Assembly (NCBI RefSeq): GCF_016458305.1
Contig: NZ_JAEMHL010000006.1
Location: forward strand, 148,484-212,483
From: Geomonas anaerohicana
GTDB lineage: Bacteria; Desulfobacterota; Desulfuromonadia; Geobacterales; Geobacteraceae
Direction: 5' to 3'
DNA: 64,000 bases
The position numbers were made by a program, and so were the translations under genes. The notes under the pieces are model-generated. The model made no database searches. It was not told the origin of the DNA and saw only the letters and a list, made by a program, of their open reading frames with translations. Numbering within the stretch: the stretch's first letter is position 1; each line of letters opens with the position of its first letter. Below are positions 9,548 through 17,595 of this stretch, one piece after another.

Positions 9548-10003
9548 CTATTCCTGCTTGTGCGCCTCCGGTTCGGTCCAGGCGACCCAGGACTGCGCTA
9601 CGGAAAGCTGTTTCAGAAATTCTGCGGCGAAGAGGAATTCACCTTCCGGCGCCGGCACATTGATGCTTTCGTCGCCGCGCTGTATGGAAAAGGCGTACCC
9701 CTGCTTGCCGTTACGCTGGTAGCTCTCCACGTTCAGCTTGGTCACGGTCTCCCCTTCCGCCGACTCGAAGCGATGGGTGAAGGTCGCCTTGCCTCCCGAT
9801 GCCTGCAGTGCCGTGATCTTCCTGGCGACCTCGAACGCCTCGCACGGTTCCGCCACGAAGCGGATGTGGGGCTGGCCGGTGGCGAGCCGGAAGAACCGGA
9901 AGGCGACGCGCCCCTCCTCGGGCTTGCCGTTTTGCCTCTTCTCGCTGGGAGCTATTTCGACGCCGGCCTGCTTGGCGAAGATGGTGAGTTTCGGTGTTCT
10001 CAT
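9548..10003 (-). CDS. conserved hypothetical protein, 151 aa
   Basis: A soluble protein without signal peptide or membrane segment. The ATG has GGGGGGA 5 nt upstream. Codon use fits the neighbourhood, which supports a real gene on this strand against the overlapping plus-strand frames. I recognise no domain. It lies between the anti-sigma-like kinase and sfsA on the same strand, with gaps of about 100 and 55 bp, so co-transcription with sfsA is possible. Confidence 0.7.
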   Translation of the reverse strand: MRTPKLTIFAKQAGVEIAPSEKRQNGKPEEGRVAFRFFRLATGQPHIRFVAEPCEAFEVARKITALQASGGKATFTHRFESAEGETVTKLNVESYQRNGKQGYAFSIQRGDESINVPAPEGEFLFAAEFLKQLSVAQSWVAWTEPEAHKQE

Positions 10004-10059
10004 TGGTCCCCCCGGGCAGCGCCTATAACTTTAGCGTCCTTCCCAAGGATGTCAATGAC

Positions 10060-10755
10060 CTACAGGAGTACCGGCACCGAATGGCTGAGGCGCACCTCGC
10101 TCTCGGTGACGCTGGCCTGGTAGGCGAGCAGCTCCACTCCCGCCTGGGCCGCCTCCCGCAACAGGGCACCGTAGGCCGGATCGATGGCGTCGGCCGGGGA
10201 GAGGGCGTCGCCGTCGCCGCGCTGCACCACGAACAGGTTCACGGCGCGATGCCCCTGGCGCACCATCTCCATGAGTTCGCGCAGGTGCTTCTGTCCCCGG
10301 GTGCTGACCGCGTCGGGAAAGAGGGCGCAGCGCTCCCGCACCAGGGTCACGTTCTTGGTCTCCACGTAGCACAGGCCGCGCTCGCCGGAGAGAAGGAGGT
10401 CGATCCTGCTCCCGGTGCCGTAGGGGACCTCCAGCTTGATGCTGGCGTAGCCGGCCAGTTCGGTGATGGTGCCGTTGAGGATCGCCTCCCGGGCCAGGAG
10501 GTTGGGGAGCATGGTGTTGATGCCGACCCATACGCCGTCGGCGTGCACCAGTTCCCAGCTGTGCGGATATTTTCGGCCCGGATTGCCGCTCACCGAGAGC
10601 AGGACGCGGTTGCCGGGGAGTGCGCACCCCATCATGCTCCCGGTGTTGGGGGTGTGTGCGGTGACCACGGTGCCGTCGTCGAGTTCCACGTCGGCGAGAA
10701 AGCGTTGATAGCGGCGGATCAGGGTCCCCTGGTAGAGCGGTTGCGGCAGTTTCAT
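10060..10755 (-). CDS. sfsA: SfsA family DNA-binding / sugar fermentation stimulation protein
   Basis: A 231-aa full-length SfsA. Typical segments are FLADVELDDG, the HTPNTGSM motif near residue 35, and the RIDLLL segment followed by YVETKNVTLV, a nuclease-like D...ExK arrangement. The E. coli protein was named for stimulating maltose metabolism genes and binds DNA non-specifically, but its true role is unclear. In Geobacterales the sugar connection is an extrapolation. Confidence 0.93.
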   Translation of the reverse strand: MKLPQPLYQGTLIRRYQRFLADVELDDGTVVTAHTPNTGSMMGCALPGNRVLLSVSGNPGRKYPHSWELVHADGVWVGINTMLPNLLAREAILNGTITELAGYASIKLEVPYGTGSRIDLLLSGERGLCYVETKNVTLVRERCALFPDAVSTRGQKHLRELMEMVRQGHRAVNLFVVQRGDGDALSPADAIDPAYGALLREAAQAGVELLAYQASVTESEVRLSHSVPVLL

Positions 10756-10789
10756 GCTGTATCCTTTCCGGTCTGTGTTGCTGCGTCGT

Positions 10790-10821
10790 GGGGGTTGGCT
10801 CCGCCAGGTGCCGGTCCCCTT
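10790..10821 (+). repeat. family A 32-bp repeat, diverged single arm
   Basis: TTGGCTCCGCCAGGTGCCGG matches the family A core with a few changes. It lies in the 245-bp gap between the divergent sfsA and the PhnA-like gene. Confidence 0.65.
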
Positions 10822-11000
10822 AAAGTTGGCCGTTGTCGCCCGGGGGCAGACTTTACCCGCAAGGGGCGGCTGCTGTCCAGTTAGAATTGGTTGCGGCTCA
10901 CCGGCGCCAGGTTGAGAAAACTATTGATCTGGTTAGCCATTCTGCTAAACTCAGGTGCTGGATCGCCCGTGGCCTGAGGCCGCGGCAGGGAGGACTACCG

Positions 11001-11375
11001 ATGGCGAAAGGGGCACAGCAAAACCGCGAGCATCTTGCGGCCGTGCAACTGTTGGGCAAGACGGTCAGCAAGAGGGCGGGCTTTCGCTGCGAATGGTGCG
11101 AAGGGGACCAGGAACTCCGGCTCTGGGAATACCAGCCGGATCAGGAGCCTACCGAAGAGAACCTGGCGCTTCTGTGCCAGTCCTGCCGCGAACTGGTCGG
11201 CGTGAAGAATCCGGACCCCCGGCGCCTGCGCTCCCTCAGGAACGCGCTTTGGAGCCAGGTTCCGGCCATTGCCGAAGGGGCGGCCGTCGTGCTGGCCCGC
11301 TGCAAGGAACCCTGGGTTCGCGAGGCGATCGAAGAGAGCTTCATCGACCAGGGGCTCAAGGACCGCCTGCTGTAG
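11001..11375 (+). CDS. PhnA-type zinc ribbon protein, 124 aa
   Basis: Start ATG at 11001 with GGGAGG 7 nt upstream; the open frame extends further left but that part is not supported. C30-x2-C33 (CEWC) and C59-x2-C62 (CQSC) make a treble-clef or zinc-ribbon site of the kind at the N-terminus of PhnA proteins, and the following LWSQVPAIAEGAAVVLAR resembles PhnA's middle segment. The C-terminal SH3-like domain of full PhnA is missing. Despite the name, PhnA is not part of the phosphonate-lyase machinery in most genomes, so no pathway is assigned. A TTGATC-N16-TAAACT promoter match lies just upstream. Confidence 0.65.
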   Translation: MAKGAQQNREHLAAVQLLGKTVSKRAGFRCEWCEGDQELRLWEYQPDQEPTEENLALLCQSCRELVGVKNPDPRRLRSLRNALWSQVPAIAEGAAVVLARCKEPWVREAIEESFIDQGLKDRLL

Positions 11376-11425
11376 GCGCTGCAGGTGACTGACCCGAAGG
11401 GGCGCTACTTGCCGGGATAATGTGT

Positions 11426-11455
11426 TTGACGCAGGGCACGACGGTGTGGTAGTAA
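11426..11455 (+). promoter_or_regulatory. probable sigma-70 promoter of rfbA
   Basis: TTGACG (11426-11431), an 18-bp spacer and TAGTAA (11450-11455), 42 bp before the rfbA ATG. Confidence 0.45.
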
Positions 11456-11497
11456 AATCCTTTTGTTAATGTGATTTTTTGCTGTGGAAAGGGCGAC

Positions 11498-12400
11498 ATG
11501 ACGCAAGGCATTAAGAAGGGAATTCTGCTGGCCGGCGGAGCCGGGAGCAGGCTCTACCCACTGACCATGGTGGCGAGCAAGCAGTTGCAGCCGGTGTACG
11601 ACAAGCCGATGATCTATTACCCGCTGGCTACCCTGATGATGGCCGGCATCTCGGACATCCTGATCATCTCCACTCCGCAGGACACTCCCCGCTTCGAGTC
11701 CCTTTTGGGCGACGGCTCGCGTTGGGGTATCCGCCTGAGCTACGCGGTGCAGCCGGAGCCCAAGGGAATCGCCCAGGCCTTTATCATCGGCGAAGAGTTC
11801 ATCAATGGTGACCCGGTCTGCCTCATCCTCGGCGACAACATCTTCTACGGCAAGATGGAACTGGACCGGCTGGTCGCGGAGTTCCGTACCGGCGCCAAGA
11901 TCTTTGGCTATTACGTGCAGGACCCCGAGCGTTACGGCGTGGTCGAGTTCGACAAGGATGGCCGCGTGCTCGATATCGTGGAGAAACCGACGGCGCCCAA
12001 GTCCAACTACGCCGTGCCCGGTCTCTACCTGTACGACTCGCGCGTGGTCGCAATCGCCAAGGCGCTCAAGCCGTCGCCGCGCGGGGAACTGGAGATCACC
12101 GACATCAACAGGGAATACCTGGTGCGCGGCGAACTGATGGTGGAGCGCCTGGGGCGCGGCATCGCCTGGCTCGACACCGGCACGCACCAAAGCCTGCTCG
12201 AGGCCTCCCACTTCATCGGGACGCTGGAGGCCCGCCAGGGGCTGAAGATCGCCTGCCTCGAAGAGATCGCGCTGCGCATGGGCTATCTCGATTGCAAGGC
12301 GATGGCCAAGGTCATAGATGAAACACCGAAGTCTTCGTACCGCGACTACCTGCAGCGGGTTTACAACGAGACCGAACTTTGCGGCGGAGGTAGCCATTAA
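11498..12400 (+). CDS. rfbA: glucose-1-phosphate thymidylyltransferase
   Basis: A 300-aa nucleotidyltransferase that makes dTDP-glucose from dTTP and glucose-1-phosphate. The signature [11 protein letters not shown] with the catalytic loop is at the N-terminus, followed by [15 protein letters not shown] and the late WLDTGTH motif. The ATG at 11498 is chosen over an in-frame GTG at 11471 because the conserved GILLAGG begins only 7 residues after it. The stop codon TAA is followed directly by the ATG of the next gene, so the two are translationally linked. rfbB and rfbD, needed to finish dTDP-rhamnose, are not in the window. Confidence 0.95.
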   Translation: MTQGIKKGILLAGGAGSRLYPLTMVASKQLQPVYDKPMIYYPLATLMMAGISDILIISTPQDTPRFESLLGDGSRWGIRLSYAVQPEPKGIAQAFIIGEEFINGDPVCLILGDNIFYGKMELDRLVAEFRTGAKIFGYYVQDPERYGVVEFDKDGRVLDIVEKPTAPKSNYAVPGLYLYDSRVVAIAKALKPSPRGELEITDINREYLVRGELMVERLGRGIAWLDTGTHQSLLEASHFIGTLEARQGLKIACLEEIALRMGYLDCKAMAKVIDETPKSSYRDYLQRVYNETELCGGGSH

Positions 12401-12889
12401 ATGAGCGCGGTACAGCAATTCTCCAAGGGGCGCATCCACGACGTAACCTGCAAGCCGCTCAAGAAATTCCTGGACGAGAGGGGATGGCTCAGCGAGCTGT
12501 TCCGCTCCGACGAGGTTGAGCCCGAGATCATGCCGGTCATGTCCTACATCTCGATGACCCAGCCGGGCGTGGCCCGCGGGCCGCACGAGCATGTCGAGCA
12601 GACCGACTACTTCTGCTTCCTGGGCCCCTCCAATTTCAAGGTCTACCTCTGGGACACCCGGGCCGGCTCCCCGACCTTCGGCGTGAAGCAGGTCCTGTAC
12701 GCCGGGGTGGACGCCCCGTCCGTCGTGGTGGTTCCCCCGGGCGTCGTGCATGCCTACCGCAACATCGGCACCGAGAACGGCATCGTCTTCAACGCCCCCA
12801 ACCGCCTCTTTGCGGGGCAGGGCAAGAAAGAACCGGTGGATGAGATACGCCACGAGGAGCTGGTGGACTCGCCTTACCAGCTGGATTGA
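12401..12889 (+). CDS. RmlC-like cupin, dTDP-4-dehydrorhamnose 3,5-epimerase family
   Basis: A 162-aa small cupin. It begins with the DERGWLSELFRSDE segment found in epimerases of this family and contains GVARGPHEHVEQTDYF, where the histidines sit in the place of the RmlC active-site region, plus VPPGVVHAYRN. It is shorter than typical RmlC (about 180 aa) and belongs to the subgroup of short RmlC-like proteins, so 3,5-epimerisation of a dTDP-sugar is likely but the exact substrate is uncertain. It directly follows rfbA with no gap. Confidence 0.82.
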   Translation: MSAVQQFSKGRIHDVTCKPLKKFLDERGWLSELFRSDEVEPEIMPVMSYISMTQPGVARGPHEHVEQTDYFCFLGPSNFKVYLWDTRAGSPTFGVKQVLYAGVDAPSVVVVPPGVVHAYRNIGTENGIVFNAPNRLFAGQGKKEPVDEIRHEELVDSPYQLD

Positions 12890-12890
12890 C

Positions 12891-12925
12891 AAGGGGGCTG
12901 GCTCCGTAAGGTGCCTGTCCCCCTG
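12891..12925 (+). repeat. family A 32-bp repeat, single arm
   Basis: Begins directly after the stop of the RmlC-like gene; the core CTGGCTCCG...GGTGCCTGTCCCC is intact. Confidence 0.7.
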
Positions 12926-12969
12926 CCCGCAACATCATTGTTTTGTGATTAGCATCGTCATTTTTTCGA

Positions 12970-12990
12970 TAGGGGGCACAGTGCCCCCTA
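12970..12990 (+). terminator. perfect hairpin before mreC, possible weak terminator
   Basis: TAGGGGGCA and TGCCCCCTA pair perfectly around a CAG loop. It is followed by ACCATTTTTG, a poor T tract. It may end the rfbA transcript or act as a 5' structure 17 bp ahead of mreC. Confidence 0.4.
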
Positions 12991-13006
12991 ACCATTTTTG
13001 AGGCCG

Positions 13007-13831
13007 ATGAAAAACCTTCTGATCCGCTACCGGCGTTTCCTGATGACCGCCCTGCTGTTGCTGACGGCCTTCCTGACCTACGCCCTGAACCTGAGGAATA
13101 AGGATCACGCCAATCCCGTGGAGCGTACCGTGATGGGCATCACCGCTCCGGTGGCAGGTTCCGCCGCCAGCGCCACGGGATTTTTCAGCGACATCTGGAA
13201 CAACTACATCGACCTGATCGATGTGCGTCGTGAGAACATCGAACTCAGAAAGAGCGTGAAGCGGCTGAACGCGCGCATCATCGCGGACAACGAGGCGGTC
13301 GCCGCCAACATGCGACTCAAAGAGCTCCTCGACCTGAAGGAGGGCATCGCGTTGCCCTCCCTGGCTGTTTCCGTGATCGGCGAGGACAGCTCGGCCTGGT
13401 TCAAGACCCTGGTGGTGGATCGCGGCAGCGCCGATGGCCTTCAGGAAGGGATGCCGGTGGTGGCCATAGGCGGGGTGGTGGGGCGCCTGGTGAAGGTAGC
13501 GCCGCACTCGTCCCGGGTGCTCTTGCTCACCGACCACGCCAGCGCCGTCGCCGCCATCGTCCAGCGCTCCCGCGCCCGGGGCGTGGTACGTGGCGCCGGC
13601 GGCGGACGCTGCTCGCTGGAATTCACCGTGAAGGACGAGGACGTCAAGGTCGGCGATACCGTGATCAGCTCCGGCATCGGCGGCGTTTTCCCGAAGGGGC
13701 TCCCCATCGGGGAGGTCACCATGGTGAAAAAGGGCGAGTACGGTGTGTTCCAGACCATCGAGGTCCGCCCGCTGGTCAACATCGGCAAGCTGGAAGAGGC
13801 GCTGGTACTGGTCAAACAGCGCGATGAATAG
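13007..13831 (+). CDS. mreC: rod shape-determining protein MreC
   Basis: A 274-aa protein with a single N-terminal membrane anchor (FLMTALLLLTAFLTYAL), a coiled-coil segment (about residues 65-105) and the two-beta-barrel MreC domain (VSVIGEDSSAWFKTLVVDRG onward). It scaffolds the elongasome in the periplasm. The ATG at 13007 is preferred; a TTG at 12998 in frame is the alternative. It starts the mreC-mreD-mrdA-rodA operon. mreB is not immediately upstream in this window. Confidence 0.93.
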   Translation: MKNLLIRYRRFLMTALLLLTAFLTYALNLRNKDHANPVERTVMGITAPVAGSAASATGFFSDIWNNYIDLIDVRRENIELRKSVKRLNARIIADNEAVAANMRLKELLDLKEGIALPSLAVSVIGEDSSAWFKTLVVDRGSADGLQEGMPVVAIGGVVGRLVKVAPHSSRVLLLTDHASAVAAIVQRSRARGVVRGAGGGRCSLEFTVKDEDVKVGDTVISSGIGGVFPKGLPIGEVTMVKKGEYGVFQTIEVRPLVNIGKLEEALVLVKQRDE

Positions 13832-13855
13832 ATTTCTTCAACACGGGTCAGCCCA

Positions 13856-14338
13856 GTGATCGCCTATCTCAAAATAGCCGCCATCGTCATAGCCGCCCTG
13901 CTGCTGCAGATGACGCTCCTCCCCAGGTATCTGCTGGATCCCTTCCAGCCCAACCTGATCATCATCCTGGTGGTGTACCTGGGGCTCAAGCTGCCGCACC
14001 GTTTCGCCGGGGTGGCGGTCTTTGCCCTGGGGCTTTTGCAGGACAGCTTCAGCGGCATTTACCTGGGGCTGCACGTCTTCTCCTATCTCTGCATCTACAC
14101 CCTTTTGTCGGAACTCGCCGACCGTCTCTACACCGACAACCGCGCCCTGTTCGTGCTGGTTGTCTTTATCGCCACTATCATGAGTGCACTCTTGAACCTT
14201 TTGCTGCTCCTGGTCTTCTCGGTCGGTAACGGCCTGTACGCCTCGCTTTTGCCTGCGCTTTTGCCGCAGGCGCTGATCAACGCACTGGTCGCCTCGCTGC
14301 TTTCGGGGGTGAGGCTCCCGGTCGAGGAGGCGCGATGA
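13856..14338 (+). CDS. mreD: rod shape-determining protein MreD
   Basis: A 160-aa integral membrane protein with about five hydrophobic helices, beginning at a GTG 24 bp after mreC. It carries the FQPNLIIILVVYLGLK and GLLQDSFSG segments typical of MreD. Its last codons overlap the ATG of mrdA by ATGA, showing tight translational coupling. Confidence 0.92.
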   Translation: MIAYLKIAAIVIAALLLQMTLLPRYLLDPFQPNLIIILVVYLGLKLPHRFAGVAVFALGLLQDSFSGIYLGLHVFSYLCIYTLLSELADRLYTDNRALFVLVVFIATIMSALLNLLLLLVFSVGNGLYASLLPALLPQALINALVASLLSGVRLPVEEAR

Positions 14339-16242
14339 AGGCCCTCAACAACATCCTTCCCGACGACGACGGGGGCGGCCGCCGCATCATCGGCCTCTCA
14401 TTGGGCGCCTGCGCCGTCTTCTTCCTGCTTTTGGCCAGGCTCTGGTATCTGCAGGTGATCAGCGCCGAGGACCTGATCGACCAGTCCGAGAACAACCGGC
14501 TCCGCTTCGTCCCGGTGGCCGCCCCCCGCGGCGCCATCCTGGACCGTAACGGTAAGGTGCTGGTTTCCAACACCCCCTCGTTCTCGGTGGCGGTCATCCC
14601 GCAGGACGTGAAAAACAAGGAACAGCTGATCGACAACCTGTCGCATTACCTCAACCTGGACCGGACCGAGATCGAGACCAAGTGGAACAAGGGGCAGGGG
14701 AGGGCCAAGTACTATCCCCTGGTGGTTGCCTCCGGTATCACCCGCGACCAGATGGAATTCCTCGAGGAAAACCGGCTCGCCCTCTCCGGGGTCAACATCG
14801 AGATGAAGCCGATTCGCGCCTACAGCAACGGTTCGCTCGCCTCGCACCTCCTGGGATACCTGGGCGAGGTCTCCGAGGACGAGTTGAACACCGAGCGTTA
14901 CCGCGACTACAACGCCGGCGACTACGTCGGCAAGAGCGGCATCGAGCGGTCCTGGGAAAACTACCTGCACGGCACCGACGGCGGGCGCCAGATCGAGGTC
15001 GATGCGCGCGGCCGCTTCCTGCGTACCGTGGCCGAGACCGGCTCCAGCGTCGGCAACACGGTCATGCTGACCATCGACCTGGAGATGCAGAAGGCGGCTG
15101 AACAGGCCCTGGGGGACCAGGCGGGCGCCGCCGTGGCCATGGATGTCAACACCGGCGAAATCCTCGCCTTCGTCTCCAGCCCCGACTTCGACCCGGCCCA
15201 TTTCACCGGCCGTATGCCGCCTGAAGTCTGGAAGAAGTACCTGGAGGACGAGCGCCACCCCCTGGAGAACAAGGCGCTCAAGGGGATGTACCCTCCCGGC
15301 TCCACCTTCAAGATCATCACGGCCATAGCCGGCCTGGAGGAAGGGCTCATCGACGAGCACACCACCATCCAGTGCACCGGTTCCTACAAGTTCGGCAACG
15401 CCACCTTCCGCTGCTGGGACCACAAGGGGCACGGCTCGGTCGACCTGAAGAAGTCGCTTCGGGAATCCTGCGACGTCTACTACTACAAGCTCGCCGAACG
15501 CCTGGGCGTGGACCGGATCGCCAAGTACGCCAAGCGCTTTGGCCTCGGCGCGCCGCTCGGCATCGGCCTTGAGAGCGAGAAGGGCGGGGTGATCCCGACC
15601 CAGGAGTGGAAGCTCAAGCGCTTCGGCAAGAAGTGGTATTCCGGCGAGACCCTCCCGGTCGGCATCGGCCAGGGGTACGTGCTGACCACGCCGGTACAGC
15701 TTGCTTCCATGATCGCAACCGTAGCCAACGAAGGGACCATCTACCGCCCGCATCTCGTCAAGCGCGTGGTCGATTCCGACGGCAAGGTGCTGCAGGACTT
15801 CGCGCCGCAGGTGCTGAGCAAGGCCGGCCTGAAGCCGGCGACGTACCGTTTCGTCAAGGAAGGGCTGCTGGCCGTCGTCAACGAGGCCCACGGCACCGGC
15901 GGCAGCGCGCGGCTGTGGGAGGTCAAGGTGGCCGGCAAGACCGGTTCGTCCCAGGTGGTCAAGCTGCGCGACAGCAAAGGGGGCGTGCCGTACCGCTTCC
16001 GGGATCATGCGCTGTTCGTCTCCTTTGCGCCCTTTGACAAGCCGGAGATCGCGGTTGCGGTCATCGTCGAGCACGGCGAACACGGCGGTTCCGCAGCGGC
16101 GCCGGTGGCCGGCAAGATCCTGCGCTCCTACTTCGAAGGGAAAGGGGTCATCAAGAAACCCGTTCCCAAGGCCGTCCCCAAGGAAGAGGAAGGGGGCGAA
16201 GGGGTTGCCGAGCCCGACACCACGACACCGGCGCAGCAATAG
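14335..16242 (+). CDS. mrdA: penicillin-binding protein 2, elongasome transpeptidase
   Basis: A 635-aa class B PBP that cross-links peptidoglycan during side-wall growth. It has one N-terminal membrane helix (FFLLLARLWYLQV), a pedestal domain with RGAILDRNG, and a transpeptidase domain with S323-T-F-K as the acyl-enzyme motif, SCD near residue 378 in place of SxN, and KTGS near residue 535. The C-terminus ends in a charged, Pro/Glu-rich tail that is probably disordered. It sits between mreD and rodA, its glycosyltransferase partner. Confidence 0.95.
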   Translation: MKALNNILPDDDGGGRRIIGLSLGACAVFFLLLARLWYLQVISAEDLIDQSENNRLRFVPVAAPRGAILDRNGKVLVSNTPSFSVAVIPQDVKNKEQLIDNLSHYLNLDRTEIETKWNKGQGRAKYYPLVVASGITRDQMEFLEENRLALSGVNIEMKPIRAYSNGSLASHLLGYLGEVSEDELNTERYRDYNAGDYVGKSGIERSWENYLHGTDGGRQIEVDARGRFLRTVAETGSSVGNTVMLTIDLEMQKAAEQALGDQAGAAVAMDVNTGEILAFVSSPDFDPAHFTGRMPPEVWKKYLEDERHPLENKALKGMYPPGSTFKIITAIAGLEEGLIDEHTTIQCTGSYKFGNATFRCWDHKGHGSVDLKKSLRESCDVYYYKLAERLGVDRIAKYAKRFGLGAPLGIGLESEKGGVIPTQEWKLKRFGKKWYSGETLPVGIGQGYVLTTPVQLASMIATVANEGTIYRPHLVKRVVDSDGKVLQDFAPQVLSKAGLKPATYRFVKEGLLAVVNEAHGTGGSARLWEVKVAGKTGSSQVVKLRDSKGGVPYRFRDHALFVSFAPFDKPEIAVAVIVEHGEHGGSAAAPVAGKILRSYFEGKGVIKKPVPKAVPKEEEGGEGVAEPDTTTPAQQ

Positions 16243-16302
16243 CCTGACCGAGTAGCGGACGCGTTCCGCTACCAAGCTTTGAGGATATCAGGTGTCCTTA
16301 CG

Positions 16303-16386
16303 TTCCCCCCTTTGCAAAAGGGGGACAGGGGGGATTTGCTTCTCCCACCCGAAATCAAATCCCCCTGAATCCCCCTTTGCAAAAGG
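16303..16386. repeat. MITE-like inverted repeat between mrdA and rodA
   Basis: CCCCCCTTTGCAAAAGGGGG and GGGGGGATTTG on the left are mirrored by CAAATCCCCCTGAATCCCCC and TTTGCAAAAGG on the right. The element interrupts the otherwise compact rod operon (212-bp gap) and contains no ORF. Confidence 0.7.
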
Positions 16387-16454
16387 TGGACTTACACCAA
16401 AGTGGGACTTTCACCTGCGGAAGACAACGCCGCGGATAGCACAACGAGGAAGAG

Positions 16455-17555
16455 ATGTTCGACAGACGGCTATTCACCAACTTCGACTGGACCCTGCTTG
16501 GGGTGGTGCTGCTCATCACCGCCTTCGGGGTGATCAACATATACAGCGCCTCGTCCTCGTACCGCGACATCGGCACGCCCTATTACCTGAAGCAGCTCTA
16601 CTGGATCGTGGCCGGTCTTGGGCTGTGCCTTACCGTCTGCAGCCTCGACTACCACATGCTGGAGGACTTTGCCTACTGGCTCTACGGCGGCGTGCTGGTG
16701 CTGCTTGTCCTGGTGCTGGTGGCCGGCAAGACCACCATGGGCGCCACCCGCTGGATCAGCCTGGGCTTTTTCAACATGCAGCCCTCCGAGCCGATGAAGA
16801 TCGTCATCATCATGACCTTCGCCCGGTTCTTCAGCCGCTACCCTGTCTTCAAGGGGCTCACCCTCAAGGAACTGGTGCAGCCGCTGCTGCTCTTGGGCAT
16901 CCCGGCCGTGCTGATCATGAAGCAGCCCGACCTGGGCACCGCCATCCTCGTCTCCCTTATAGCCGGCACCATGCTCCTCTTCGTGGGGGTGCGCTGGTCG
17001 GCGCTGGGAACCATCTTCGCCGCCGCGGTCCCTACCGTGGTCATCGCCTGGCAGTTCCTGCTCCACGATTACCAGAAAAAGCGCATCTACAACTTCCTGA
17101 ACCCGGACCTCGACCCGCTCGGGAGCGGCTACCACATCATCCAGAGTAAGATCGCCGTCGGCTCCGGCGCCACCTTCGGCAAGGGGTTCATGCAGGGGAC
17201 CCAGTCCCAGCTGCGCTTTTTGCCCGAGCAGCACACCGACTTCGCCTTCTCGGTCTTCGCAGAGGAATGGGGCTTCTTGGGTTGCCTGCTCATACTCACC
17301 CTGTACCTGTTCCTGATCCTGTGGGGGCTGGGCATTGCCAAGAAGTGCAACGACCGCTTCGGCTCCCTGCTCGCCGTCGGCGTCACCGCCATGCTGTTCT
17401 GGCACATCGCCATCAACATGGGTATGGTGATCGGCCTGATGCCGGTGGTCGGGGTGCCGCTTCCCTTCTTCTCCTACGGCGGGACCTCGATGGTCACCTC
17501 GATGGTCGGCGTCGGCATCCTGCTCAACATCAGCATGCGGCGCTTCATGTTCTAA
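16455..17555 (+). CDS. rodA: RodA peptidoglycan glycosyltransferase (SEDS)
   Basis: A 366-aa SEDS membrane protein with about ten transmembrane helices that polymerises lipid II for cell elongation together with PBP2. Typical segments are GVINIYSASS, WISLGFFNMQPSE, KQPDLGTA (with the catalytic-region Asp), and the C-terminal MPVVGVPLPFFSYGG. GAAGAG precedes the ATG. It is the last gene of the rod operon. Confidence 0.95.
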   Translation: MFDRRLFTNFDWTLLGVVLLITAFGVINIYSASSSYRDIGTPYYLKQLYWIVAGLGLCLTVCSLDYHMLEDFAYWLYGGVLVLLVLVLVAGKTTMGATRWISLGFFNMQPSEPMKIVIIMTFARFFSRYPVFKGLTLKELVQPLLLLGIPAVLIMKQPDLGTAILVSLIAGTMLLFVGVRWSALGTIFAAAVPTVVIAWQFLLHDYQKKRIYNFLNPDLDPLGSGYHIIQSKIAVGSGATFGKGFMQGTQSQLRFLPEQHTDFAFSVFAEEWGFLGCLLILTLYLFLILWGLGIAKKCNDRFGSLLAVGVTAMLFWHIAINMGMVIGLMPVVGVPLPFFSYGGTSMVTSMVGVGILLNISMRRFMF

Positions 17556-17595
17556 ACACCGCCGGGCCTTCCCCGGCCCGATAGGAGCGCCAGTC

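Noticed and set aside
10833..11000. Upstream extension of the PhnA-like gene
   Set aside because: The extension crosses probable promoter sequence, while the ATG at 11001 has a good ribosome site.
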